The notes beneath the pieces were generated by a model. That model was given only the letters and a program-made list of their open reading frames with translations, did not search any database and was not told the DNA's origin. Source: Longimicrobiales bacterium (GTDB lineage: Bacteria; Gemmatimonadota; Gemmatimonadetes; Longimicrobiales; Gaopeijiaceae). From it: a DNA stretch of 64,000 bases. The translations under genes were made by a program, and so were the position numbers. Below are positions 16,513 to 23,952 of this stretch, piece after piece; the first letter of the stretch is position 1, and each line of letters opens with the position of its first letter. The stretch covers positions 1 to 64,000 of the forward strand of contig JANQRP010000039.1 in the NCBI GenBank assembly GCA_028284495.1, read 5' to 3'.

Positions 16513-17030
16513 GGTACCTCAAGGGCTTCATCGTCGCGATGACGTTCTTCCTCGTCATCTTCCTCGCGATCGGATTCGCGCTCCCCGGCGACTGGCAGGC
16601 CGAACGCTCGGTCTCGATCGACGCGCCGCCCGAGTCCGTCTGGCCGCTCGTGGCGGACCTGCGCCACTGGGACGCGTGGGCGCCGCTCGGCGAAGTGGAG
16701 GGGATCTTCCCCGGGGCCAGCACCGGACCGGGGGCGGTCCGCGAGTGGAACGACCGGGCCTGGGGGTCCGGCTCCGTGACCATCCGTGAGGTCGTCGAGG
16801 GACGAAGGCTGATCTACGACGTCGGCGTCGAGGGAGGACTCAGCACGACGGGCACCCTCGAGCTCGAGTCGATCGCCGCGTCCGGTGCGACGCGCGTCAC
16901 GTGGCGTGAGGAGGGCAACTTCGGGTGGAATCCGCTCCTCAGCTGGTTCGCCTCGGGAATGGAGACGCGGCAGGGCGCGCAGCTCCAGCGCGGGCTCGAC
17001 CGTCTCTCGACCGTCGTCGAGGGGGGCTGA
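16509..17030 (+). CDS. Membrane-anchored SRPBCC (START-like) protein
   Basis: A 173-residue protein with one N-terminal helix (about residues 6-25) and an SRPBCC polyketide-cyclase/dehydrase-like fold: AERSVSIDAPPESVWPLVADLRHWDAW, then EWNDRAWGSGSVTIREVV and TRVTWREEGNFGWNPLLSW. This fold binds hydrophobic ligands in a cavity. The gene starts inside the stop codon of the tesA-like gene, so it is probably coupled to it. A role in handling the lipid product or substrate of TesA/YbbAP is inference. Confidence 0.82.
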   Translation: MRYLKGFIVAMTFFLVIFLAIGFALPGDWQAERSVSIDAPPESVWPLVADLRHWDAWAPLGEVEGIFPGASTGPGAVREWNDRAWGSGSVTIREVVEGRRLIYDVGVEGGLSTTGTLELESIAASGATRVTWREEGNFGWNPLLSWFASGMETRQGAQLQRGLDRLSTVVEGG

Positions 17031-17042
17031 CACCCGACGGAT

Positions 17043-17064
17043 GGGGCGGGCGGCGGGTCGCCCC
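17043..17064. terminator. GC stem-loop between convergent genes (possible terminator)
   Basis: GGGGCG pairs with CGCCCC over a 10-nt loop in the 54-bp gap between the SRPBCC gene and rho, which converge here. No T-run follows on either strand, so intrinsic termination is uncertain. Confidence 0.3.
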
Positions 17065-17084
17065 GCGCCGCGCCACACGCGCTG

Positions 17085-18227
17085 TCAGACGCGCTGCTTG
17101 TAGTAGTCGATCAGTGCCTGGTTGGTCGGCATCTTCCGCATGACGTTCTGCAGCTCGGTCATCGCGTCGGCCGTCGGCGTGCCGCCGAGCTGGCGCCGGA
17201 GGGCCCGCGACAGGTCGAGCGCGTCCGGCTCGAGGAGCAGCTCCTCCTTCCGTGTGGCGGACGCGTTCAGGTCGATGGCCGGATAGATCCGACGGTCGGC
17301 CAGCTCCCGGCTCAGCACCAGCTCGCTGTTTCCGGTGCCCTTGAACTCCTCGAAGATGACCTGGTCCATGCGGGAGCCGGTGTCGACGAGCGCGGTACCG
17401 ATGATGGTGAGCGACCCGCCTCCCTCGTCGTCGGCGATCTTCCGGGCCGACCCGAGAAACCGCTTCGGCTTCTCGAGAGAGTTGGCGTCGAGGCCTCCGG
17501 ACAGCGTCCGTCCGCTCCCCTCCTCGGTCGTGTTGTACGCACGAGCCAGCCGCGTGATCGAGTCGAGGATGATCACGACGTCCGCGCCGTGCTCGACGCG
17601 ACGACGTGCGCGCTCGAGCGTGATCTCGGCGATCTGGCAGTGTCGCTCGGCGCCGCGGTCGAAGGTCGAGGCGATGACCTCGCCGAACCCGGCCGCCTCC
17701 ATCTCCGTGACCTCTTCCGGCCGCTCGTCGACGAGGAGGATGAAGAGCGTGCACTCCGGGTTGTTGGTCGTGACACCCTCGGCCACGGCCTGGAGCACGG
17801 TGGTCTTTCCGGCCTTGGCCGGAGCCACGATCATCGCGCGCTGGCCCTTTCCGAAGGGACAGAAGAGGTCGATGACACGCCCCGTGGTGTCCGGCTGTCC
17901 GGCGATCGTGCGCCCGCACTCGAGCCGTAGCTGCTCGTCCGGGTGCATCGCGCTGAGGCGATTGAAGTCGGGGCGATCCTTCGCCTCCTCGGGAGGCCGT
18001 CCGTTGACGGTGCGAAGGTGGGTCAGCGGAGGACTCTTCCCGCTCTTCGGTCGGTTCCCGACGTCGCCGGCGAGTTCGTCACCGGTGCGGAGTCCGAACT
18101 TGTTGATGACGCGCGCGCCGACGTAGATGTCTTCCTTGCTCGGGATGAACCCGAACTCGGGGCGCCGAATGAATCCGGAGCCGCCCCCGAGTACCTCGAG
18201 GACGCCCAGCGGGGAGTCGTTGTTCAC
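17085..18227 (-). CDS. rho: Transcription termination factor Rho, short form
   Basis: Hexameric RNA helicase that ends transcription. With GTG 18227 as start the protein is 380 residues: the cold-shock RNA-binding domain (GVLEVLGGGSGFIRRPEFGF, DIYVGARVINKFGLRTGD), Walker A APAKAGKTT, Walker B VIILDSITRLARAYN, the Q-loop around RTLSGGLDANSLEKPKRF and the R-loop region GTGNSELVLSRELADRRIYPAID. GTG has AAGG about 10 nt upstream. The N-terminal Rho_N helical domain (about 47 residues in E. coli Rho) is missing. The upstream frame stays open, but its translation is Arg/Pro-rich and does not look like Rho_N. Divergent from the aminotransferase gene across a 292-bp gap with no clear promoter. Confidence 0.92.
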   Translation of the reverse strand: MNNDSPLGVLEVLGGGSGFIRRPEFGFIPSKEDIYVGARVINKFGLRTGDELAGDVGNRPKSGKSPPLTHLRTVNGRPPEEAKDRPDFNRLSAMHPDEQLRLECGRTIAGQPDTTGRVIDLFCPFGKGQRAMIVAPAKAGKTTVLQAVAEGVTTNNPECTLFILLVDERPEEVTEMEAAGFGEVIASTFDRGAERHCQIAEITLERARRRVEHGADVVIILDSITRLARAYNTTEEGSGRTLSGGLDANSLEKPKRFLGSARKIADDEGGGSLTIIGTALVDTGSRMDQVIFEEFKGTGNSELVLSRELADRRIYPAIDLNASATRKEELLLEPDALDLSRALRRQLGGTPTADAMTELQNVMRKMPTNQALIDYYKQRV

Positions 18228-18519
18228 GATTTCAATGCCTTGATGAGACTGGCGGGGGCCCGATCGCGTCCCGATGGACGTACGTCTGCGCCTTGCGACT
18301 GGCGGCGCACGGGGACCCCGTTCAACTTGCCGGAGCCGTTCGGTTGGTTCGGATGAATCAGTGGTTCGAACCGGAACGGCAGTCGGGCGAACGCCCGAGA
18401 GGCCGGGTACGAATCCCCGACCGACCATAAATGTCTCACGACGCCGGGTGGGAAGCAAGCGTTCGCGCGGCGGACGCCCGAACCCGTCCAGCCCCGACCC
18501 AGCCAGCCGAGCGACGCCC

Positions 18520-19806
18520 GTGTCCTCTCGCCGCCAATTCCTCCACCGCGTCGTCGCGGCTTCGGCCGGCCTCGCCGTCGCCGATCCTCTGCGCGCCGCC
18601 TTCGACCCGCTCCTCCGCATCCCGCATCGGACCACGCTGGGTACCGGATCCACGGAGGAGGTGCGGCGGCTTCGCGCGGAGTACTTTCTCGACGACGCCA
18701 TTCTCTACGTGAATCACGCCTCCATCGGCACGGTGCCGCGGGCCGTCCACGAGGCGCACGCCGCCGCTCTTCGACTGTGCGAGACGAACCCGTGGCTCTA
18801 CATGTGGGGCGGCGAGTGGGAAGCGCCGCGCGAGGAGGTGCGCGAGGGGCTCGCGCGGCTCCTCGGAGCGCCCGCCGAGGCGATCGCCATCACCCACAAC
18901 ACCACCGAAGGCTTCAACCAGCTCGCGGCGGGACTCGACCTCGGGCCGGGCGACGAGGTCGTCTTCACCGAACTCAACCACGCGGGCGCCTCCGTCTGCT
19001 GGGAGCACTGGTCCGAGCGCGCCGGCTTCACCGTCCGGCGGATCCCCTTCCCGGTCGAGGCGGCCCCGGACATGGCCCCGGAAGACGTTGCGGCCGTGCA
19101 CCTCGATGCCGTCCGCCCGGAGACCCGGGTACTGGTCTTCCCGCACGTCGACAACCGGATCGGCGTCCGGCACCCGCTCCGGCTCATCGCAGACGGCGCC
19201 CACGCCCGGGGGGTCGAGGTGGTGGCCGTGGACGGGGCGCAGAGCGCGGGCATGATCCCGTGCGACCTGGACGCGAGCGGGGTGGACGCCTTCGCGGGCT
19301 CTCCCCACAAGTGGATTCAGGCGCCGAAGGGGCTCGGCCTGTTCTATCTCCGGGAGGAGCTGCGCGAGCGACTGCGTCCGACGTGGGTCACCTGGGGCCA
19401 GGCACAGTGGGATGGCACCGTTCGGCGGTTCGAGGACTACGGGACGCGAAACCTCGCCGCCGTGGTGGCGCTCGGCGACGCCCTCGACGTTCAGGACGCG
19501 CTCGGTGGCGACGCGAAGCTGCAGCGGTACCGCTCGATGCACGCCCGACTCCTCGATGCCGTCGGCGCCACGGCCGGACTGTCGTGGCGCTCTCCGCGCC
19601 GCTGGGACGCCGGCGCGTCACTCGTCGCGATCGGCTTCGACGCCCATTCGGCGCCGGCGGTGGGAAGCGAGCTCCTCCGCGAATACGGTGTCGTGCTCCG
19701 GTCGTTCGGCGCACGCCCCGACGCGCTCCGGATCTCGCCGAACGTCGCCACCACCGACGACGAGCTCGACGTCCTGATCGAGCTGCTCGCCGCTGCCGCG
19801 GGATGA
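18520..19806 (+). CDS. Tat-exported class V aminotransferase (cysteine desulfurase/epimerase-like)
   Basis: A 428-residue PLP enzyme. GTG 18520 gives a twin-arginine signal (SRRQFLHRVVAASAGLAVA), which decides the start. The fold-type I core shows NHASIGTVP, TEGFNQLAAG, the PLP-ring Asp in VDGAQSAG and the Schiff-base lysine in AGSPHKW. It resembles isopenicillin N epimerase or cysteine desulfurase relatives. A folded PLP enzyme exported by Tat to the periplasm is unusual but known. No catalytic Cys loop of true desulfurases is obvious, so the reaction is unassigned. The stop overlaps a 26-codon ORF (ATGA). Confidence 0.87.
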   Translation: MSSRRQFLHRVVAASAGLAVADPLRAAFDPLLRIPHRTTLGTGSTEEVRRLRAEYFLDDAILYVNHASIGTVPRAVHEAHAAALRLCETNPWLYMWGGEWEAPREEVREGLARLLGAPAEAIAITHNTTEGFNQLAAGLDLGPGDEVVFTELNHAGASVCWEHWSERAGFTVRRIPFPVEAAPDMAPEDVAAVHLDAVRPETRVLVFPHVDNRIGVRHPLRLIADGAHARGVEVVAVDGAQSAGMIPCDLDASGVDAFAGSPHKWIQAPKGLGLFYLREELRERLRPTWVTWGQAQWDGTVRRFEDYGTRNLAAVVALGDALDVQDALGGDAKLQRYRSMHARLLDAVGATAGLSWRSPRRWDAGASLVAIGFDAHSAPAVGSELLREYGVVLRSFGARPDALRISPNVATTDDELDVLIELLAAAAG

Positions 19807-19883
19807 GGGACACGCTCTTCCGTATCGTCCTCGTGGTCGCGCCCTTCCTGCTCATGGTCGTGTTCTACGTCCTGCTGACCTGA
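19803..19883 (+). CDS. Candidate 26-residue single-pass membrane microprotein
   Basis: An ORF of 26 codons plus stop, beginning in an ATGA overlap with the aminotransferase stop. The product has a short charged head (MRDTLFR), then one hydrophobic stretch (IVLVVAPFLLMVVFYVLL) long enough to span a membrane. The overlap and the purely hydrophobic composition in GC-rich DNA suggest a real translated peptide. Function unknown; possibly a partner or anchor for the upstream enzyme. Confidence 0.55.
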   Translation: MRDTLFRIVLVVAPFLLMVVFYVLLT

Positions 19884-19904
19884 CGCGACTCCGCCGTAGC
19901 TGGC

Positions 19905-20282
19905 ATGTCCCGGCCTTCCGGCGTAGACTGGCACTCCGTCCGAACCACTCTTCTCTCCCGCGGGAGCCCGTTCGTGCGGAAGCGTTCCCCATCGGATCGC
20001 CGCGGCGTCGATCGACGCGACGCAACCAGAGACCCCAGAGCCACCGATCGCAGGACGGACGAGCGTCGATCGCTCACCGAGCGCCGCTCCGATCGTCGGC
20101 GTTCCCGGACGCACCCGGTGACACGGGACCGTCGCGACGGTCCCGACCGGCGACGGGCCGGGAACCGCCGCCGATCGGTCAATCGGCGGACCGGGCTCGA
20201 CCGCCGTCGACAGGACCGTCGGCTCTTCGATCGGCGCTGCGGGCACGACCGGCGTGACGGTGCCGAGGTGCGTTCGGAATGA
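19905..20282 (+). CDS. Asp-Arg-Arg repeat protein (hypothetical)
   Basis: A 125-residue ORF. From about residue 30 it is built of DRR/ERR/NRR units spaced 4-8 residues apart (SDRRGVDRRDATRD, TDRRTDERRSLTERR, RDGPDRRRAGNRRRS, LDRRRQDRRLFDRR). About 15 such units are visible, giving a very basic but Asp-rich chain with no hydrophobic core. Similar RR-D strings occur at the ends of some PilZ/GGDEF proteins, but no domain follows here. The stop overlaps the ATG of the serine hydrolase (ATGA), which supports translation. The opposite strand is also open, so coding status is not certain. It may be disordered or bind nucleic acid or anionic polymers (inference). Confidence 0.5.
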   Translation: MSRPSGVDWHSVRTTLLSRGSPFVRKRSPSDRRGVDRRDATRDPRATDRRTDERRSLTERRSDRRRSRTHPVTRDRRDGPDRRRAGNRRRSVNRRTGLDRRRQDRRLFDRRCGHDRRDGAEVRSE

Positions 20283-21403
20283 CGTCGTCGGTTCAGTCGG
20301 CGTGTCCCGCCGCGCTCGTCGCGCTCCTCCTCGCCGCCACGGGGGCGTCGGCCCAGTTCACGCCCACCCAGTCGGCGATCGCGGCATTCGATGCGGCCGT
20401 GGCCGCAGAGGTCGCCGAAGACGCGGGGGGCGTCGTGTCCGTGGCAGTGTTTCGCGGCGACGAGGTCGTCTGGGCCAAGGGATGGGGCTGGGCCGACATC
20501 GAGAACCTCGAGGCCGGCACCGCGGAAACCATCGGGCGGACCGGTTCCATCTCGAAGACGTTCACGGCCATGGTGCTCATGGGCCTCGTCGAGCGGGGCG
20601 TCGTGGAGCTCGACGGCTCGGTGGCGGAGCACCTGCCCGAGATCATGGACCTGCGGGATCCGCCGGTCGACCCCGCCACGATCACGTTCCGCCAGCTCGC
20701 GAGCCACACCGCCGGCCTGCAGAGAGAGCCGGACCTCGACGGTGCGGCCACCGGCCCGATCCACGGGTGGGAGTCGAAGATCCTGGCGTCGATCCCGACC
20801 ACCGGCTTCCTCACCGCGCCCGGCACGGAGTACGCCTACTCGAACATCGGCTACGGGATGCTCGGGCTCGCCCTCCAGCGGGCTGCGGGTACGGACTTCA
20901 TGGAACTCACCCGCTCGCTGATCTCCGCGCCGCTCGGCCTGGACGACACCTTCTTCATTCTGGAGGACCCCGACCACATCACCCGCATGTCGGTCGGCTA
21001 CAGCCGGAGCGGCGACGGCACCGTGTCCGCGACGCGCGCCACGCGCGAGCATTTCGGACGGGGCTACAAGGTGCCGAACGGAGGCGTCTACTCCACCGTG
21101 CTCGACCTCGCCCGATTCGCGTCGGGAATGATGGGCACCTCCAACGTCCAGATCCTGAGCGCGGAAAGCCGGGCCGAGATCGTGTCGCCCCAGGCACCGG
21201 CGCAGGGCTACGGCATCGGGCTGCAGGTCAGTGACCGCGACGGGCTGCGCACCGTCGGCCACGGGGGCTCAGTGGCCGGCTACAACGCCAGCCTCGCGTT
21301 CGATCCGGCGTCCGGGTGGGGCGTCGCAATGCTCCGAACCACTTCGTACAACCCGCCCACGCGGGGACTCCTCGTCGAACTGGTGGCGGCCGACGCCCGT
21401 TGA
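20279..21403 (+). CDS. Secreted serine hydrolase, class C beta-lactamase/PBP-like
   Basis: A 374-residue protein with an N-terminal signal peptide (hydrophobic core AALVALLLAATGASAQ, cleavage after ASA). The serine beta-lactamase family motifs are present: SxxK in GSISKTF, YxN as YSN in YAYSNIGYG, and the third box as HGG in VGHGGSVAGYN. These define the penicillin-binding/esterase EstB/AmpC fold. Proteins of this broad group are mostly peptidases or esterases, so antibiotic resistance should not be assumed. The start overlaps the stop of the DRR-repeat ORF. Confidence 0.9.
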   Translation: MTSSVQSACPAALVALLLAATGASAQFTPTQSAIAAFDAAVAAEVAEDAGGVVSVAVFRGDEVVWAKGWGWADIENLEAGTAETIGRTGSISKTFTAMVLMGLVERGVVELDGSVAEHLPEIMDLRDPPVDPATITFRQLASHTAGLQREPDLDGAATGPIHGWESKILASIPTTGFLTAPGTEYAYSNIGYGMLGLALQRAAGTDFMELTRSLISAPLGLDDTFFILEDPDHITRMSVGYSRSGDGTVSATRATREHFGRGYKVPNGGVYSTVLDLARFASGMMGTSNVQILSAESRAEIVSPQAPAQGYGIGLQVSDRDGLRTVGHGGSVAGYNASLAFDPASGWGVAMLRTTSYNPPTRGLLVELVAADAR

Positions 21404-21427
21404 CGCCACTCGGGGACGCCACTCGGG
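21402..21427. repeat. Perfect tandem duplication of a 13-bp unit
   Basis: GACGCCACTCGGG occurs twice head to tail, beginning inside the stop codon of the serine hydrolase gene. The rest of the 230-bp gap up to the next gene holds no clear promoter or terminator. Confidence 0.7.
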
Positions 21428-21633
21428 CAGGCGCGCGCCGCGCCGTCCGCCCCGATCCGGGTGGCGGACCTCGCCGCCAACATTAAGAAACATTCTGTTC
21501 GGCGGCGGCGCTCGACTGCATACCGTAACCGTCCCGACGCCAACGAGTAGCGTCGCGGCGGGTCCAGCCGATTCCGAATCGTTCGGGACCGCGTCCACCC
21601 GCTCGGGCCGCAACCGGAACCAGGATCCACTCC

Positions 21634-21999
21634 TTGAACGAACGGGACAGCTTTCTTCCGGGCTCGCACGAGTCCGGCGCCCGCACCCAGATGCTCGTCG
21701 TTCTGCTGGGCATCGTCGTGCTCGCCCGCGCACTCCTCGAGGCGGGCTCCGCGGGCACCCCGCTCCTCGCGCCGCAGCCGGTCTGGTACATGTGGCCCGT
21801 GATCGTTCTGGTGGCCGGGCTCACCTTCGCCGCTCCGATCGCCGCGATCATCACGCTGCTCGGCGTCCTGAAGACGCTTCCGGACTTCGCCTTCGCCCAT
21901 GTGCCGGGCAGCCGCGCGGTGTGTCTGGGCCAGGCGGCGCTGAACGGGGCGCTCGCGGCCGGCGTGCTCTGGATGTTCGTCGTGGTCCTCACGACCTGA
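21634..21999 (+). CDS. Small integral membrane protein (hypothetical)
   Basis: A 121-residue protein with three predicted membrane helices (about residues 20-38, 50-75 and 95-120); family not recognised. The start is TTG 21634, preceded by AGGA with 8-nt spacing; the next in-frame ATG would remove the soluble head and begin at the first helix. It lies between the serine hydrolase and the tRNA pair, which are on the other strand, and appears to have its own transcription. Confidence 0.7.
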   Translation: MNERDSFLPGSHESGARTQMLVVLLGIVVLARALLEAGSAGTPLLAPQPVWYMWPVIVLVAGLTFAAPIAAIITLLGVLKTLPDFAFAHVPGSRAVCLGQAALNGALAAGVLWMFVVVLTT

Positions 22000-22035
22000 C
22001 GGAAGGGCACCGGATCCGGAGTCCTTCGCTCAGAG

Positions 22036-22106
22036 AGGCGCCGCCCGGATTCGAACCGGGGATAAAGGATTTGCAGTCCTCTGCCTTACCACTTGGCCAC
22101 GGCGCC
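22036..22106 (-). tRNA. tRNA-Cys (anticodon GCA)
   Basis: The 71-nt cloverleaf has acceptor GGCGCCG/CGGCGCC, the D-arm GGCCAAGTGGTAAGGC, anticodon GCA at 22074-22072, the T-arm with GGTTCGAATCC and discriminator U. CCA is not encoded. It is the second gene of a tRNA-Gly/tRNA-Cys transcript. Confidence 0.96.
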
Positions 22107-22116
22107 GGAAAACACC

Positions 22117-22155
22117 GAAGGGGAGAGACGGGACATCTCTCCGTCGCTCCCCTTC
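22117..22155 (-). other. Stem-loop in the tRNA-Gly/tRNA-Cys spacer
   Basis: GAAGGGGAG (22117-22125) pairs with CTCCCCTTC (22147-22155), and a second pairing GACGG/CCGTC closes inside it. The stem fills most of the 54-nt spacer between the two tRNAs and is probably a processing signal in the precursor. Confidence 0.5.
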
Positions 22156-22160
22156 GAGAG

Positions 22161-22233
<73 letters not shown>

Positions 22234-22248
22234 GTTGTGCAGGGGCTG

Positions 22249-22277
22249 AAGCTAGAAATAGGCCTCGGGAGTGTCAA
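22249..22277 (-). promoter_or_regulatory. Sigma-70-type promoter of the tRNA-Gly/tRNA-Cys unit
   Basis: The -35 is TTGACA (22277-22272), a perfect consensus. A 17-nt spacer leads to -10 TAGCTT (22254-22249). Transcription would begin near 22242, just before tRNA-Gly. Confidence 0.75.
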
Positions 22278-22342
22278 GGCGCGGAGGGCCCGGTTTCGTT
22301 ACCTTTTTGCGCCTTCCCCACCCCCGAATCAGCCCTCGCCCG

Positions 22343-23887
22343 ATGTCGCGGAACGCCGTCCTCCTCACGCTCGCCACAGCCCTGCTTCCCGGCTCCGTCG
22401 CGGCTCAGTGGGACGCTCCGGTTCAGCCGCACCGGGTGCCGCTCGCATGGGGCGACGTGATCCTCGACGCGAGCCTGCACTTTCTGTTCGCCGACCGCTA
22501 TCTGGGGGGCGGAGATTTCTCCGAGATCGCGACTGCGGACGATGCGGCTACACTCTTCGACCCCGAGGCCCGGCTCGCCGGCGCGCTCGCGACGCTGGGA
22601 GCGGGCGACGCGCCGGTCACCGTCGGCGCCGCGGCGGGCGCGATCCAGGCGAGTGAGACACGGGTGCCGGTCACGCTGCGCGCCGGGCTCCCGTGGGGGC
22701 TCGAAATGGAAGCCACCGCACGATTCGTGAGAACGCGACTCGAGGCGGACGTCGAGTTCCTTCCGGACGCGGCGGCCTCGCTCGGCCGCTCTCCCGCGAT
22801 CGACGATGCGACCGCGGTCCAGACCTTCGTGGACGACGTGGTCGCGGCCACGCAGGGGTTCTCGGCGGACGGACGGGACTGGACCGACTGGGGCGAGTCG
22901 TGGCGCGCCGCCTACCGCGCGTCCGTCCTGTTCCCGACGGTCGATTCCGAGGCGGCGACGCGGCTGCTCGCCGAGCTCGACTCGCTGAACTCGGCGCTCG
23001 TGGCCGACGGTCGGGATCCGATCACGGGCTCGCCCCTCTTCGCCGAGGCGCCGCTCGCCCGCGATCAGTTCGGGGCCCTGACGACCGGCGCCCCCTACGG
23101 CCTCGCGCCGTTCGATCCGGCCCCGTTCGTCTTCGAGGCCGGCGACCTCGACGTCGTGCTGCACTACGGGCTTCTCGGCGAGGCCCGCGCCGGGAACGCG
23201 GGCGAGGCGGTGCCCGGAGCTACGGCCGCCCCCTCGGAGTCGGCGAGTGTGCGCGGCCTGCGGGTATCGGGTGGTGCGCGGATTCCGCTCGCGGCCCAGG
23301 CGAACCCCGACCTCCCCTTCGCGACGGCGGCGGGCGACGGCGTCTTCGCAGTACTCGCCGGCGCCGACGGGTGGCTCGCTTCGGGCCCGTGGGCCCTCTC
23401 CGCCACCGCGCGAACTGTCTTCAACGGCTCCAGGGACGTGGTTCGGCGGGTCGGTCCGGTGGAGCAGCTGTTCGTGGGGCGGGACTCGCGCCTCGGTCTC
23501 ACCTGGACGCCCGGCAGCCGGATCTTCGCGCACCTTCGCGGGGAGTTCCGGCCGGCCGGCCCGCTGCGGCTCGAGGTGGGCTACACCTTCGACCGACGCG
23601 GCGACGACGACTACGAGCTGATCGGAGCCGAGCCCCAGGTCGGAGGCACGTCCGCCTTCCCCACCCCGATCCTGTTCACGGATCCAGCGCAGCTCGAGTC
23701 CGGAACCGGCGGCACGGTGCACTGGCTCCGTGGCGGCTTCCGCTGGGTGCCCCGCGAGCGGGGTGCCTTCGGTGTGTCGATCGACGTCGGCGCACCCGTC
23801 GCGGGCGATGTACCCCGCGGGTACGAATGGACGGAGCTGCGGCTCCGGGTCTATCGGGCCTTCCGGCTGGGCGGGCTGTTCGACTGA
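22343..23887 (+). CDS. Predicted outer-membrane beta-barrel protein (hypothetical)
   Basis: A 514-residue protein with a signal peptide (MSRNAVLLTLATALLPGSVAAQ). The remainder alternates polar and hydrophobic residues in strands, for example LRLEVGYTFDRRG and WTELRLRVYRAFRLGGLFD. It ends in Phe-Asp rather than the aromatic terminal residue common in barrels. No catalytic motif or named family is recognised. ATG 22343 is chosen because it begins the signal peptide. It is divergent from the tRNA pair and convergent with recN. Confidence 0.75.
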   Translation: MSRNAVLLTLATALLPGSVAAQWDAPVQPHRVPLAWGDVILDASLHFLFADRYLGGGDFSEIATADDAATLFDPEARLAGALATLGAGDAPVTVGAAAGAIQASETRVPVTLRAGLPWGLEMEATARFVRTRLEADVEFLPDAAASLGRSPAIDDATAVQTFVDDVVAATQGFSADGRDWTDWGESWRAAYRASVLFPTVDSEAATRLLAELDSLNSALVADGRDPITGSPLFAEAPLARDQFGALTTGAPYGLAPFDPAPFVFEAGDLDVVLHYGLLGEARAGNAGEAVPGATAAPSESASVRGLRVSGGARIPLAAQANPDLPFATAAGDGVFAVLAGADGWLASGPWALSATARTVFNGSRDVVRRVGPVEQLFVGRDSRLGLTWTPGSRIFAHLRGEFRPAGPLRLEVGYTFDRRGDDDYELIGAEPQVGGTSAFPTPILFTDPAQLESGTGGTVHWLRGGFRWVPRERGAFGVSIDVGAPVAGDVPRGYEWTELRLRVYRAFRLGGLFD

Positions 23888-23893
23888 CCGGAG

Positions 23894-23926
23894 GCGCGAC
23901 TGGGACGCGCGACTGGGACGCGCGAC
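23894..23926. repeat. 13-bp tandem repeat, about 2.5 copies
   Basis: The unit GCGCGACTGGGAC occurs twice and is followed by a partial third copy (GCGCGAC). It lies in the 65-bp gap between the convergent outer-membrane protein gene and recN, right after a stop codon. No hairpin with a T-run is seen. Confidence 0.7.
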
Positions 23927-23952
23927 CCCACGAGCGACTGTGCGGAGCGACC

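Noticed and set aside
18228..18701. N-terminal extension of Rho in the open upstream frame
   Set aside because: Composition is unlike Rho_N and it runs through the coding start of the divergent aminotransferase.
20279..21403. Beta-lactamase resistance gene
   Set aside because: SxxK, YSN and HGG place it in the broad serine hydrolase/PBP-like family, but nothing supports true beta-lactam resistance.
21478..21510. LexA-like site (GAAACATTCTGTTCGG)
   Set aside because: Half-sites do not match the Gram-positive or E. coli consensus, and the neighbouring genes are not SOS genes.
23894..23926. CRISPR-like array
   Set aside because: The units are 13 bp with no spacers; a simple tandem duplication.
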